A stretch of DNA of 45,657 nucleotides. Source: Sphingobacterium sp. UBA5670. GTDB taxonomy: Bacteria > Bacteroidota > Bacteroidia > Sphingobacteriales > Sphingobacteriaceae. The translations under genes were made by a program, and so were the position numbers. Location of the stretch: contig NZ_DIIM01000023.1 in the NCBI RefSeq assembly GCF_002420705.1, positions 28,349-74,005 on the forward strand. The letters run 5' to 3'. The notes under the pieces are model-generated. The model saw only the letters and a list, made by a program, of their open reading frames with translations, searched no databases and had not been told where the DNA came from. Below, piece by piece: positions 34,371-42,386 of the stretch (positions are counted from its first letter, which is position 1; the number at the start of each line of letters is the position of its first letter).

Positions 34371-35588
34371 TTATTGGGGGGATTTCCAAAAGTAAGCAGG
34401 ATCATGTGTAATAACGTTGTTTTTTAAATATTTATTACTGCTTTTGTCGAATCCGCCTGGAATTAAAGAAATGTACTGTAGATCAGGGGGGGCAGGTCTA
34501 TATCTGCTCTCTGTGTTAAACTCACTTTTATTCGTGCATTGAATCCAATATAAATTTTTTGCCATATAATAATCCAGGTACCAAAGTTTACTTACTTTGG
34601 ACTCATCATTCAGCTTAAGAAACTGATTGTTTTTTAAATGCTCCCTGACTTCTTCGATGCTCAGTAAATTGTTCTTTTCGTCCATAACAAATGTACCATG
34701 GGAAGGATCCATCCACAGCCATTTTTTTAAAGTTTCCGAATAAACACTATTGATCACATGGCAGTCAGTATCTTTATCGTCTTTTGGCATGCATGTAACA
34801 AAACGCGATTTAAATCCCATTGCGAGATACATTTCATTTAGCGTCATCGCTTTATGCCGACAGTTGATACCTTTTCCTGTCGCCTTGTGATAGTTGTAAA
34901 AATCAATCGCGTCAAATTCGCATAATGCCCAATTGCTGCCGTCATATTTAATATTATTTGAAACAAAAAACAATATATTACGGATTTTAGAAATTTCATC
35001 GCCATTACCAGCTATTGAGTCCAGTTTGAAAAAATTTTTCACCGCTGCCAAATTATGATTACTTGCTGACTGGTAGTTAAATACAGGTAAATCGGCATTG
35101 CTTTCTGAAACATATCCTCCTGACTGCTGCAACAGAGTTAATTTATCATATTGCTTCAGTTGTTTTAATGCTTTTTCAAATTTATTTTCCTTACGGATAT
35201 TATCTAAATCAGTGTCATTTAGTGCGTTACGATAGTCGGTGTATCCCCAGAAAATGGCCTTTTCAAAACTTGTAACAGCCTGCTTTTTTTTATTAAGTAA
35301 TGATTGTAGGCAAGCAAGGCTGTAGGATACATTGGCATTGATCTCCTTGATGGTAGTTTGAAATTCCTGCTTTTCATTTTCAGATAACTGCAAGCTGTCC
35401 ATTTTGGCCGTAATGGTATTTAACACCGTTGCGGCTTTTTGATAATCCTTTGCTGAATAAAAGGTTTTATACTCCTTTTCTAATTGATTAATGTCTGTAA
35501 GGAACTTATTCCATGTCGCCGAATTTGTTTGAGCAAATACATTTGACGTCAGGAATATCAACAAAATAAGGTTAAATAATAGTTTCAT
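34371..35588 (-). CDS. Secreted transglutaminase-like protein
   Basis: A 405-residue exported protein. The signal peptide MKLLFNLILLIFLTSNVFAQ is followed by helical, TPR-like segments (about 20-170). Residues about 185-320 form a transglutaminase-like domain. The catalytic triad is C243 (GKGINCRHKAM), H277 (TDCHVINSVY) and D294 (WLWMDPSHG). The family includes peptidases and crosslinking enzymes, often acting on cell-envelope proteins in the periplasm. The C-terminal part contains DYYMAKNLYWIQC. The function is not known. The nearest neighbours on either side are unrelated. Confidence 0.85.
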   Translation of the reverse strand: MKLLFNLILLIFLTSNVFAQTNSATWNKFLTDINQLEKEYKTFYSAKDYQKAATVLNTITAKMDSLQLSENEKQEFQTTIKEINANVSYSLACLQSLLNKKKQAVTSFEKAIFWGYTDYRNALNDTDLDNIRKENKFEKALKQLKQYDKLTLLQQSGGYVSESNADLPVFNYQSASNHNLAAVKNFFKLDSIAGNGDEISKIRNILFFVSNNIKYDGSNWALCEFDAIDFYNYHKATGKGINCRHKAMTLNEMYLAMGFKSRFVTCMPKDDKDTDCHVINSVYSETLKKWLWMDPSHGTFVMDEKNNLLSIEEVREHLKNNQFLKLNDESKVSKLWYLDYYMAKNLYWIQCTNKSEFNTESRYRPAPPDLQYISLIPGGFDKSSNKYLKNNVITHDPAYFWKSPQ

Positions 35589-35716
35589 TGGAGGTTATGG
35601 TTTAAAAGTAAATAATTTTATTTCTCTAGTAATTTCAGTTGTCTTATTTGAATCTGAAAACTCTATCATACGATTGTTTACGATAGATTTTTCTTTAAGA
35701 CAGTTATGAGATATGA

Positions 35717-36110
35717 AATATTACACCTGAGAGCGAAATCCCTTTTCAATCCGTTTTTGTGCATGATTCCCATTATGACCTGGAATATATGCAAGGAGAA
35801 AGGGCTGTCTGCCAAGTTTCAACTTCAGATTTCCCAGAATAAAATACGGAATTCCCCGCGGAGGCAATCTAGAACTCCTTCTTCATATTCTAAACCGTAT
35901 CCGTAGGGTAAGGTAAATCAACTTTATAAACAAATCAATAGCCAGTTTAATACTGGCTATTTTGTTAATTCAGATGACATTGAACAGGAGATCAGTAAAG
36001 CAGACTTTAAAAATCTTAGTCGCTTTAGATTGAAGCTTATAATAAAAAGAATGGCACCCAGCAGCAAAGTGTTTCCCCAATGTTTAAAAACATATGACCA
36101 ATTCATTTAA
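35717..36110 (+). pseudogene. Multi-frameshift pseudogene of unknown family
   Basis: Three frames join into a coherent protein. The first part (35717-35842) reads EIPFQSVFVHDSHYDLEYM and GERAVCQVSTSDFPE then TAA. The second (35845-35916) reads YGIPRGGNLELLLHILNRIR and ends in TAA. The third (from 35907 to 36110) reads VNQLYKQINSQFNTGYFVN, then KADFKNLSRFRLKLIIKRM, ending in TAA. At least two frameshifts are needed. The third part runs straight through a perfect 10-bp hairpin at 35937-35961. I do not recognise the protein; a database search of the joined reading would show whether intact homologues exist. Confidence 0.55.
35937..35966 (+). terminator. Terminator-like hairpin inside the pseudogene
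   Basis: aatagccagt and actggctatt are a perfect 10-bp inverted repeat with a 5-nt loop, followed by TTGTTAATT. It could end transcription from a decayed upstream gene, but the third reading frame of the pseudogene continues through it, so the coincidence cannot be dismissed. Confidence 0.45.
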
Positions 36111-36174
36111 GGTCTATTTATTAATAACTGAGACAATTTTTAAATATAATATACTGGTTCATGAACCATAGCGA

Positions 36175-36540
36175 TTATTCCTCAGCTTTCTTCATAACGT
36201 AAATAATGCCAGAGGTGCCTCCAGATCCATTATAGTTATCAGTTAAATCGAATGAATTTATTAATTCATATCCAATCTTCGACATATAGTTAAGTATCGC
36301 AGCATAGGATTTTTTATTGGTCAATATTTCTGAAAGCTTTTCACCTTCCGCGATCTGTTCATCTGAATCTCCTAGGTCAACTTTAACTTTTAGTTTTTTT
36401 GAAAGGAATTTTCCTTCCACCCGTATATACGCATAAGAATAAGTGTTTTGTATTTTAGTTAGAGAGTTAATAGGGTAATGTGCTGAACTACTATTAAGAC
36501 AAGAGACTGTAAGAAAAATGATGAAAAGTAATTTATACAT
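36175..36540 (-). CDS. Small secreted hypothetical protein
   Basis: A 121-residue exported protein. The signal peptide is MYKLLFIIFLTVSCLNSSSA. The mature part begins HYPINSLTKIQNTYSYAYIR and continues as mixed alpha/beta. The region AAILNYMSKIGYELINSFDL followed by SGIIYVMKK resembles small Bacteroidota exported proteins with a 'lnymg..GwEfv..y......yvlkk' pattern, but I would not name a family. A cysteine at position 14 of the signal is not in a standard lipobox. Nothing in the context points to a function. Confidence 0.7.
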   Translation of the reverse strand: MYKLLFIIFLTVSCLNSSSAHYPINSLTKIQNTYSYAYIRVEGKFLSKKLKVKVDLGDSDEQIAEGEKLSEILTNKKSYAAILNYMSKIGYELINSFDLTDNYNGSGGTSGIIYVMKKAEE

Positions 36541-36659
36541 AATCGAAATTATTTACTAAACTATAGTGCTAATTTATGACATACTAAGTAACTCATAAAA
36601 TTTGATAAAGACTAATGTGTCAGTAATTTTTTAGCTCATGCAATTGGTGAGATTATAGC

Positions 36660-37253
36660 TTATTGATTCCATTTCATTTTTCCATTATCGTCAAACATTT
36701 CGATAGAAGGGTTACCTAGACTGTCCACCTTTAAAATAATTCTTGGTATTTCATTCTTATCTTTCATCACCAAAGAAGCATTCCCATTCTCGGTTAGTAG
36801 GTTTATCCGGTTAATATTATGCCCCGGCTTACGGGATAGATCTTTATCATTAATCAATAGACCAGCCCTGAAATAATTGTCGTGTTTATTATCTTGTGCC
36901 AAGATACCAATTGCATCGGCATTCTGATAATCAAATGCCAGTGCATTCAGGTTAGTCTCTTCATTATCAGTAATTGCCAAACCACCTCTTTCGTCGCCAT
37001 TTTTATCAAAGAAAATCAGACCTGCGGGAGCGTAAGCTCTTTTATACGTCTTCCCATTGATAATAGGTTGCGGAATGTTATCTGTGTTTGCAATAACGAC
37101 ACGATTTTTCCCCGACCTGTCTTTGATATCTATTCTTTCCGCAGTTAAGCTGTGCTTGTAGTTCAAAAAGTAAACCACACAAGCCATCAGTACAATATTG
37201 GAAAGAATAAGTGCGGTTAGTAATATTTTTAGTGCTTTGGAAATTGTTTGCAT
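36660..37253 (-). CDS. Membrane-anchored hypothetical protein
   Basis: A 197-residue protein with one N-terminal transmembrane helix (ILLTALILSNIVLMACVVYFLN, about 10-31). The remainder is outside and beta-rich, with repeated 'D..G..R....' turns: IDIKDRSGKNRVVIAN, FFDKNGDERGGLAITDNEET, LLTENGNASLVMKDKNEIPR and FDDNGKMKWNQ. The repetition suggests a small beta-meander or propeller-like fold. No family is recognised. The spacing of D-x2-G-x2-R units is its best searchable feature. It is a single gene. Confidence 0.75.
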   Translation of the reverse strand: MQTISKALKILLTALILSNIVLMACVVYFLNYKHSLTAERIDIKDRSGKNRVVIANTDNIPQPIINGKTYKRAYAPAGLIFFDKNGDERGGLAITDNEETNLNALAFDYQNADAIGILAQDNKHDNYFRAGLLINDKDLSRKPGHNINRINLLTENGNASLVMKDKNEIPRIILKVDSLGNPSIEMFDDNGKMKWNQ

Positions 37254-37430
37254 AATTTAATTTCGATTTTTAATTATAAAGTTCTCTTATTCAACTCTTC
37301 AATTAATAGTACTATGTGTTCTATTGCAAAGAGATTTTTTAATCGTATGCTTTATTATTGTTTGATAATAAGCAAAAATAAAGCGTGATTTCGAGAATGC
37401 GCTCTACATAGGTTGAGCGTAATGATTTTT

Positions 37431-38027
37431 TTATTTGGTCAGCCCTTTACGTATTCTGCTCAGCTGTGTTGGGGTAATGCTCAGGTGCGAAGCAATATAT
37501 TGTAGTGGAATTCTCATGTCAATTCCCGGATGTGCTTCCAGCAATTTTAGATATCTTGTGGTGGCACTTTCGGTCAGTAAAGAAATTTCTCTTTCTTCAT
37601 TAATGACTATCCATTTTTTCTCCAAATAGGCAATGTAAAGGTTTTTTAGTTCATCATTTTGATTAATAGCTGCTCTTGTTTGATGATAAGGTATACATAC
37701 CACAGTAGTGTTTTCAATAGCTTGCAGTTTAAAATCGTTGGGCGTTTTTATGATAGCCGAAAATCTTGTGCTCGCAAAATCCCTCTCCAAATAAATCCAT
37801 TTATTCCAGATAGCTCCTTTTTCATCAATAAAATAAGAGTTTAATGCACCTTTACAAACAAAGAAAATATCATTGGCGACACGCCCTTCCTTTAGTAAAA
37901 CTTCATTTTTGTTAAACTTCTTAATGTAGACAGGTTCAGCCAACAAATTAAATGCCTTATCCGAAATAGGATACACGCTTGTAACAGCTGCTTTAAAGTC
38001 AGCAAGATATTTTTCTGTTTCTGTCAT
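37431..38027 (-). CDS. Crp/Fnr-family transcriptional regulator
   Basis: A 198-residue regulator. The N-terminal sensor barrel contains FNKNEVLLKEGRVANDIFFV and CKGALNSYFID, the cNMP-domain glycine pattern. The C-terminal winged helix shows LQYIASHLSITPTQLSRIRKGL, a standard recognition-helix region of Bacteroidota Crp-like proteins. It differs from the Crp-like protein at 26038 but has the same architecture. No binding palindrome was found in its upstream 275 bp. Confidence 0.92.
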   Translation of the reverse strand: MTETEKYLADFKAAVTSVYPISDKAFNLLAEPVYIKKFNKNEVLLKEGRVANDIFFVCKGALNSYFIDEKGAIWNKWIYLERDFASTRFSAIIKTPNDFKLQAIENTTVVCIPYHQTRAAINQNDELKNLYIAYLEKKWIVINEEREISLLTESATTRYLKLLEAHPGIDMRIPLQYIASHLSITPTQLSRIRKGLTK

Positions 38028-38302
38028 TTGTTTTAGCGGGGTTACATGATGATATTACTTTCAAATAAATATAACGTATATTTTAAATAGCTAAAATTGA
38101 TTTTTCTTCTTTCGTAAAAGATTCAGTTTATTTGCAGGTCTTGAACAAAGAAATCCGCTGTAAAGTTTTCCTTTATCCCATTCTTTAAATCTTATACCTT
38201 ACCTTACAGTTTGTAATATTTTAGAAGTTTATATCTGTAAACCTATTAATTTAGTATACCACGACCAATTCGAATAGCGGCTCGTGTTGTCATCGACAAC
38301 CG

Positions 38303-39084
38303 ATGCCATCTATTAAACCTCATATCCATAGTTTTTTTCAAAAAATTTGGTTTAAAACGGGAAATGGGAAACATTATGTAGACTTTAAGACTTATGATGT
38401 CTTGGACAATGCTATGTTTTTCATTGCTCCTAATCAGGTACATTATTTTGATGATCAAGAACACTATGAAGGTGTTTTATTGCACTTTAACCATCTTTTT
38501 TTAATCCAGGATGAAAGGCCTTTGGATTTTATGTTGAACTGCAGTTTGTTTAATAACCCATTTCAGCAGCCATCATGTTGTATAGGGGCAGGAATTGATA
38601 CTCTTTTAGATCAGTATGTCTTACAAATGAAAGGAGAATTGGAAAGTGAGGAATTATTTGGAAAAGAGATAATATTAAGAAATTATTTGAAATCCTTCCT
38701 TATCCAGGTACAGCGTAGAAAAAAACATTTTGAAAAAGTATCGGAGCCACAATATTTGATGAGAAGAGAATGGTATTTATGAGGTTCATCAATTTGATTG
38801 ATGCAAATTATAAAAAGAGCTTTAGTGTAGCGGAATACGCAAAGCTTCTACATTTGTCTTCTAGGAGCTTGTCTGATTTGACCCAAAATCAAATTAACAA
38901 GACGCCTTCGCAAATGCTTCATGAGCGGATTATCTTGGAAGCACAGCGCCTTTTGTTATATTCAGAACTAAACGTGAAATAGGTTGGCTATCGATTAGGT
39001 TTTGAGGATCCTTCATATTTTGTCAAATACTTTAAAAAATACACAAGTTTATCTCCTTCGGAATTTAAGAAGTCTGTTTCCTAA
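38303..39084 (+). pseudogene. AraC-family regulator broken by a frameshift and a stop
   Basis: The first frame (38303-38782) encodes the cupin-like sensor half (PHIHSFFQKIWFKTGNGKHY, LDNAMFFIAPNQVHYFDDQE). The second frame (38770-38982) encodes most of the AraC DNA-binding half (FSVAEYAKLLHLSSRSLSDL, RIILEAQRLLLYSELNVK). A -1/+1 shift is needed near 38770-38782. An in-frame TAG at 38980-38982 then interrupts the second helix-turn-helix. Reading through it gives VGYRLGFEDPSYFVKYFKKY and SPSEFKKSV, ending in TAA at 39082-39084. The N-terminus is also about 20-25 residues shorter than usual. The gene is inactive unless the defects are sequencing errors. Confidence 0.85.
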
Positions 39085-39159
39085 AAATACCATTTGTTTT
39101 CTGTATGGACATTGTTTAAAACATCCCTTTTAAGGTACTTTGTTAAAAACGAAAAAGTT

Positions 39160-39447
39160 ATGGCAAAAGTATATTTAGATATAATACTTACAATTCAAGG
39201 ATTAGATAGAGCAGGAGTAACGGCAGTTTACAATTTATACAAAGAACCATTTTTGAAAACAGTTAACGGCGCATTATCCGATGAACTATTGATCCATATT
39301 GATGATTTGCGAATCCTTCAGGGTTTTAAAAGTAGGGAAGATGCGCAGTGTTACTTTTTGAGTAAATTCTGTACTTCCGATTTTATTACATCTTTAAAGC
39401 CTTACATAATTGGTAATCCCAATGTGAAGATTTATGAAGTTTCCTAA
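39160..39447 (+). CDS. Small soluble protein, possibly dimeric alpha/beta barrel
   Basis: A 95-residue protein starting MAKVYLDIILTIQ. An upstream frame with 22 more residues has no protein-like sequence, so 39160 was chosen. The pattern of strand, helix (TAVYNLYKEPFLKTVNG), strand (ELLIHIDDLRILQGF), helix with SREDAQCYFLSKFCTSDFI, and a final PNVKIYEV strand is like the ferredoxin-like dimeric alpha/beta barrel of the antibiotic-biosynthesis-monooxygenase superfamily. That is inference. It directly follows the broken AraC gene by 75 nt and may have been its target. An approximate promoter (TTG, 21 nt, TACTTTG) precedes it. Confidence 0.7.
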   Translation: MAKVYLDIILTIQGLDRAGVTAVYNLYKEPFLKTVNGALSDELLIHIDDLRILQGFKSREDAQCYFLSKFCTSDFITSLKPYIIGNPNVKIYEVS

Positions 39448-39522
39448 ATATTCTTAAATTTTCCTAATGATAGGTTTTAAGAAAGAATTTGCGGATTCAG
39501 CTTGCAAAGCAAGGTTGTCAAA

Positions 39523-39597
39523 TTGAAGCTCTTTATTGTCGATGATGAGACCATTGCAGTGGAAGTTTTAGAAGGAAGGGCAGGTGTTTTATTGTAG
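39523..39597 (+). pseudogene. Stub of a response-regulator receiver domain
   Basis: Starting from a TTG, this 24-codon frame reads KLFIVDDETIAVEVLEG before TAG at 39595-39597. The 'lkilIVDDE.ia...l' pattern is the first strand and acidic pocket of a receiver domain, with the two aspartates that bind Mg2+. The rest of the domain and any output domain are absent. The adjacent 39448-39760 contains no other gene fragment that I could place. Confidence 0.55.
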
Positions 39598-39749
39598 CGG
39601 TCAATATTGGTTAAAACTTCATATACCTTGGATTCATATCCCTTCATGTAAATTGAAAAAATACAAATAATTGAAACTTTTATGTGCGGGATGCTGTTAC
39701 ATGAGCATCACAACAAAGAGCTGATCTGTTTAAAGATGGCAGGTTTGAA

Positions 39750-39757
39750 TAATTTTG
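39750..39757 (+). promoter_or_regulatory. -7 box TAATTTTG, 6 nt from the next ATG
   Basis: Exact TAnnTTTG ending 6 nt before the ATG at 39764. The distance is the same as at 2800-2807 and 10179-10186. It suggests a leaderless transcript for the glycolipid-binding-domain gene. Confidence 0.5.
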
Positions 39758-39763
39758 GCATAT

Positions 39764-40309
39764 ATGAAAACGTTATTATGGAGAGGGTTGATCAACAAAT
39801 CCTGGGAGCATTGCAAAGTTGATACTGTAGAGAACGGTTTCAAAATAACTTCTGAAGTAGTAGGTAATCACGCAAATAGTACCTATATCATCAACTATCT
39901 GATCAGTACCGACAATCATTGGAATGTTCAGGAGTTTGAGGTAAGCTGCGAGATGGAAGGAAAGCGGAAACAGATGGATGGGAAAAAGACCGGATCAGAC
40001 TGGCTGATCAACGGACAGATCGTACCCGCTTTTGAAGGTTTCAAATATATTGATATTGCCGTTACGCCATTGACAAATACCTTGCCGATAAAGGGACTTG
40101 AGCTTCATGTTGACCAAACACAGCTGATCGAAGTCATTTACATCGATGTTTTGAATGACGAAATCAAACCCGCTAAACAGAAATATACGAAACTATCAAA
40201 AGAATGCTACCATTACCAAAACATGGAAACAGGCTTTACATCATCGATACTGATCGACCGAAATGGCATGGTAAAGACCTATCCGGGGTTTTTTGAGCTA
40301 GTGGCATAG
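39764..40309 (+). CDS. Putative glycolipid-binding domain protein (PF06475-like)
   Basis: A 181-residue soluble beta-rich protein. The N-terminus MKTLLWRGLINKSWEHCKV and the sequence GFKITSEVVGNH match the start of the putative glycolipid-binding (DUF1089) family. The C-terminal EIKPAKQKYTKLSKECYHY and GFTSSILIDRNGMVKTYPGF complete it. The family fold is a lipocalin-like barrel with a proposed lipid-binding role; no experiment-based function is known to me. An ATG three codons after an alternative TTG was chosen as start because an exact -7 box overlaps the TTG. It is convergent with the SDR remnant. Confidence 0.85.
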   Translation: MKTLLWRGLINKSWEHCKVDTVENGFKITSEVVGNHANSTYIINYLISTDNHWNVQEFEVSCEMEGKRKQMDGKKTGSDWLINGQIVPAFEGFKYIDIAVTPLTNTLPIKGLELHVDQTQLIEVIYIDVLNDEIKPAKQKYTKLSKECYHYQNMETGFTSSILIDRNGMVKTYPGFFELVA

Positions 40310-40450
40310 CCATACAGTTTTAACACCAATTTTGATGCAAAATATAGACAATCTTGGCTATAATTCAGTCTTTGAACTGTTTGATCTTTGCTGAAAACTG
40401 ATGTTTATCAGGACCAAAATCCAGCTCATATGAAGTATAAGTATTTCCTC

Positions 40451-40492
40451 CTAATAGAAAATCTTATCAAGATCGATAAGATTTTCTATTAG
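40451..40492. terminator. Perfect 18-bp hairpin between convergent genes
   Basis: ctaatagaaaatcttatc (40451-40468) and gataagattttctattag (40475-40492) are exact complements around a 6-nt loop aagatc. It lies 15 nt beyond the SDR stop and 142 nt after the plus-strand gene. No T-tract follows on either strand, so it may work as a bidirectional 3'-end structure. Confidence 0.65.
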
Positions 40493-40507
40493 ATTTCTGC
40501 TCAGTAT

Positions 40508-41304
40508 TTATATACCCTTTACTGTACCTCCATCAACCCTGAGCAGTGCCCCGCTAACATAATCTGCGTAAGGACTTGCCAGATAACAAACTGCGGCAGC
40601 AATCTCTTCCGGACGGCCGAACCTTCCGGCATCATTGGGAACAGTATCCTTTACTGCATTTTTTTCTATCTCATCGAAGCTAGAACCCCAGCTTTTTTGC
40701 TTCGCCGCGCTATTTAACCACTCTTCCACGCTTTCATTCATAATTGCTCCGGGAGAAACTACGTTGGAGGTGATACCCGTTTCTTTTAGCTCTCTCGCTA
40801 AGGATACCGACAAGTTATGACGTGCTGCCAGCGTTGCATTATAATAGGGCTGCTCCCTGATCGGTTGTATACCCAATCCACCACCGATGTGTATGGGCCT
40901 TCCCCAGCCAAGCTCTTTCATCTGAGGTAGAACACGCTGGATCATTCTTACATAAGATACTACATTTGCATTGTAAACCTCCAGCCAGTCCTCAGCGCTA
41001 GTTCCTGTCCAGGAAGTATGTTTATAGAATCCCGCATTATTGACGAGAATGTCGATTTTACCGTTTTTAAGAGCCTCCTTTATCACTGCATCTGCTCCTT
41101 CATCGGAAGTCAGGTCACCGATGGCAATAGTTGCTTTGCCGTTATTGAGGTTGATATAGTCAGCTACGCATTTGGCGCGCTCAATATTTCTGCCATGTAA
41201 GATAACCTCAGCCCCTTCTGCTGCAACATCTTCACGATCGACTCACCCAATCCGGATGTTGATCCGGTGACAAGTGCTCGTTTTCCTTTTAATTTTAAAT
41301 CCAT
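40508..41304 (-). pseudogene. SDR oxidoreductase gene with one base missing
   Basis: The frame starting at 41304 reads MDLKLKGKRALVTGSTSGLG and continues to ESIVKML, then goes out of frame. The second frame continues coherently as AAEGAEVILHGRNIERAKC, and runs to the stop at 40508. The total of 797 nt is one short of 266 codons, so a single-base deletion near 41219-41225 (in gcagca) explains it. The NNAG motif and SDR end are intact. At the catalytic site YNATL replaces YxxxK and IGGGL replaces the usual Ser; I believe some SDR subfamilies share this. It begins 14 nt after the AraC gene stop. A sequencing error is possible. Confidence 0.85.
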
Positions 41305-41318
41305 TAAATTTTATTTTT

Positions 41319-42128
41319 TTATGTTGCCGATGTGGGTGAAATCCCGAATTCGTTTTTGTACGATTTTGAAAAATGCGAAAGATCCTGAAAACCAAGATCA
41401 AGATAGATGTCCGATGGTCTGACATGCTGGTTTTGGAGCAGGTAATTGGCCTCGGTCAACCTTTTTTTGAGCAGCCATTTTCCGGGTGATGTCCCAAAAC
41501 ATTTTCCAAAATCTCTTTTAAAGCCCGAAAGACTTCTGCCCGTCATAAAGGCAAATCGGTCGAGACCGATATTATACCTGTAATGACTGTTCATGAATGC
41601 CTCAATATCTATTTTTCCTGGCTCACTAAAATCAAAAAGTACATTTTTAAGCTTTGGATTGGTCTTTAGAACTAGAAATAACAGCTCTCTTTCTTTTAGG
41701 GATAGAATATAGCTATCATACGCTTCTTGACTATCTAGATAGGGAAGGAGAGAGCCAAAATAGCTTGTTAGATAGGAGCTCTGCATGAGCAGTTGAGCTT
41801 CGCCTCCGAGATAGGGGCCATCCGCTATTAACCGGTATTCGCTGCTCATATTTTTGAGTGTCCGCTGATCAATCTGTATTATTATTGATTTAAATCCTTC
41901 AGAAGAAGAAGACTTCATGTACTTAGTCAGCTGATTTCTCCTGAAAAAGCGAAAATCACCAGCTTTAAAACTCCACTTTTTACCGCCGATCCACACATCC
42001 TGATTTCCTGAAATCAAAAGGGCAAAAATATGATCGGTAACAAATGTTTCACCTTCGAGGATATTATCGTACTTATTATATCTGAAAATAGGTGAAGATA
42101 TATTTTCGGTTTCTATTATTTTATTCAT
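41319..42128 (-). CDS. AraC-family regulator, paralogue of the AKR-operon regulator
   Basis: A 269-residue regulator. The sensor half contains LLISGNQDVWIGGKKWSFKA and GDFRFFRRNQLTKY. The linker VLFDFSEPGKIDIEAFMNSH and the HTH region GRSLSGFKRDFGKCFGTSPG and YLDLGFQDLSHFSKSYKNEFG parallel the AraC protein at 21881 closely, marking the two as paralogues. It begins the transcript and the SDR gene follows 14 nt later, so it probably controls that oxidoreductase. The downstream SDR is frameshifted, which would leave this regulator without an active adjacent target. A TAATTTTG box lies 52 nt before the ATG. Confidence 0.92.
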   Translation of the reverse strand: MNKIIETENISSPIFRYNKYDNILEGETFVTDHIFALLISGNQDVWIGGKKWSFKAGDFRFFRRNQLTKYMKSSSSEGFKSIIIQIDQRTLKNMSSEYRLIADGPYLGGEAQLLMQSSYLTSYFGSLLPYLDSQEAYDSYILSLKERELLFLVLKTNPKLKNVLFDFSEPGKIDIEAFMNSHYRYNIGLDRFAFMTGRSLSGFKRDFGKCFGTSPGKWLLKKRLTEANYLLQNQHVRPSDIYLDLGFQDLSHFSKSYKNEFGISPTSAT

Positions 42129-42180
42129 CGATCCAGTTTTACTTTATGTTTTCAGCTTTCAGTAATTCAATTTTATACTA

Positions 42181-42188
42181 CAAAATTA
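42181..42188 (-). promoter_or_regulatory. -7 box TAATTTTG upstream of the AraC gene
   Basis: Exact TAnnTTTG on the minus strand, 52 nt before the ATG at 42128. A TTTTG about 25 nt upstream is farther than the consensus spacing, so the match is partial. Confidence 0.4.
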
Positions 42189-42386
42189 CATCCCAAATTA
42201 GATTGTTGCTAGTCAAAAAAGCTCAATTTATTTGGCTGAGAAGGTCACCGATCCAATTAGATACATTTGACGGTCTTATCGAAAAGTGCAGCATTATTGT
42301 TAAAAAATGGAATAACAATATTTTAACGCTAAAAATATCAGTACTTTTACATGAAATCGTAATTAGTTAACAGTAGTTTAGGTAAA

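Noticed and set aside
39094..39159. Upstream extension of the 95-residue gene
   Set aside because: The extra 22 residues are not consistent with the folded part, and a promoter-like sequence lies over them.
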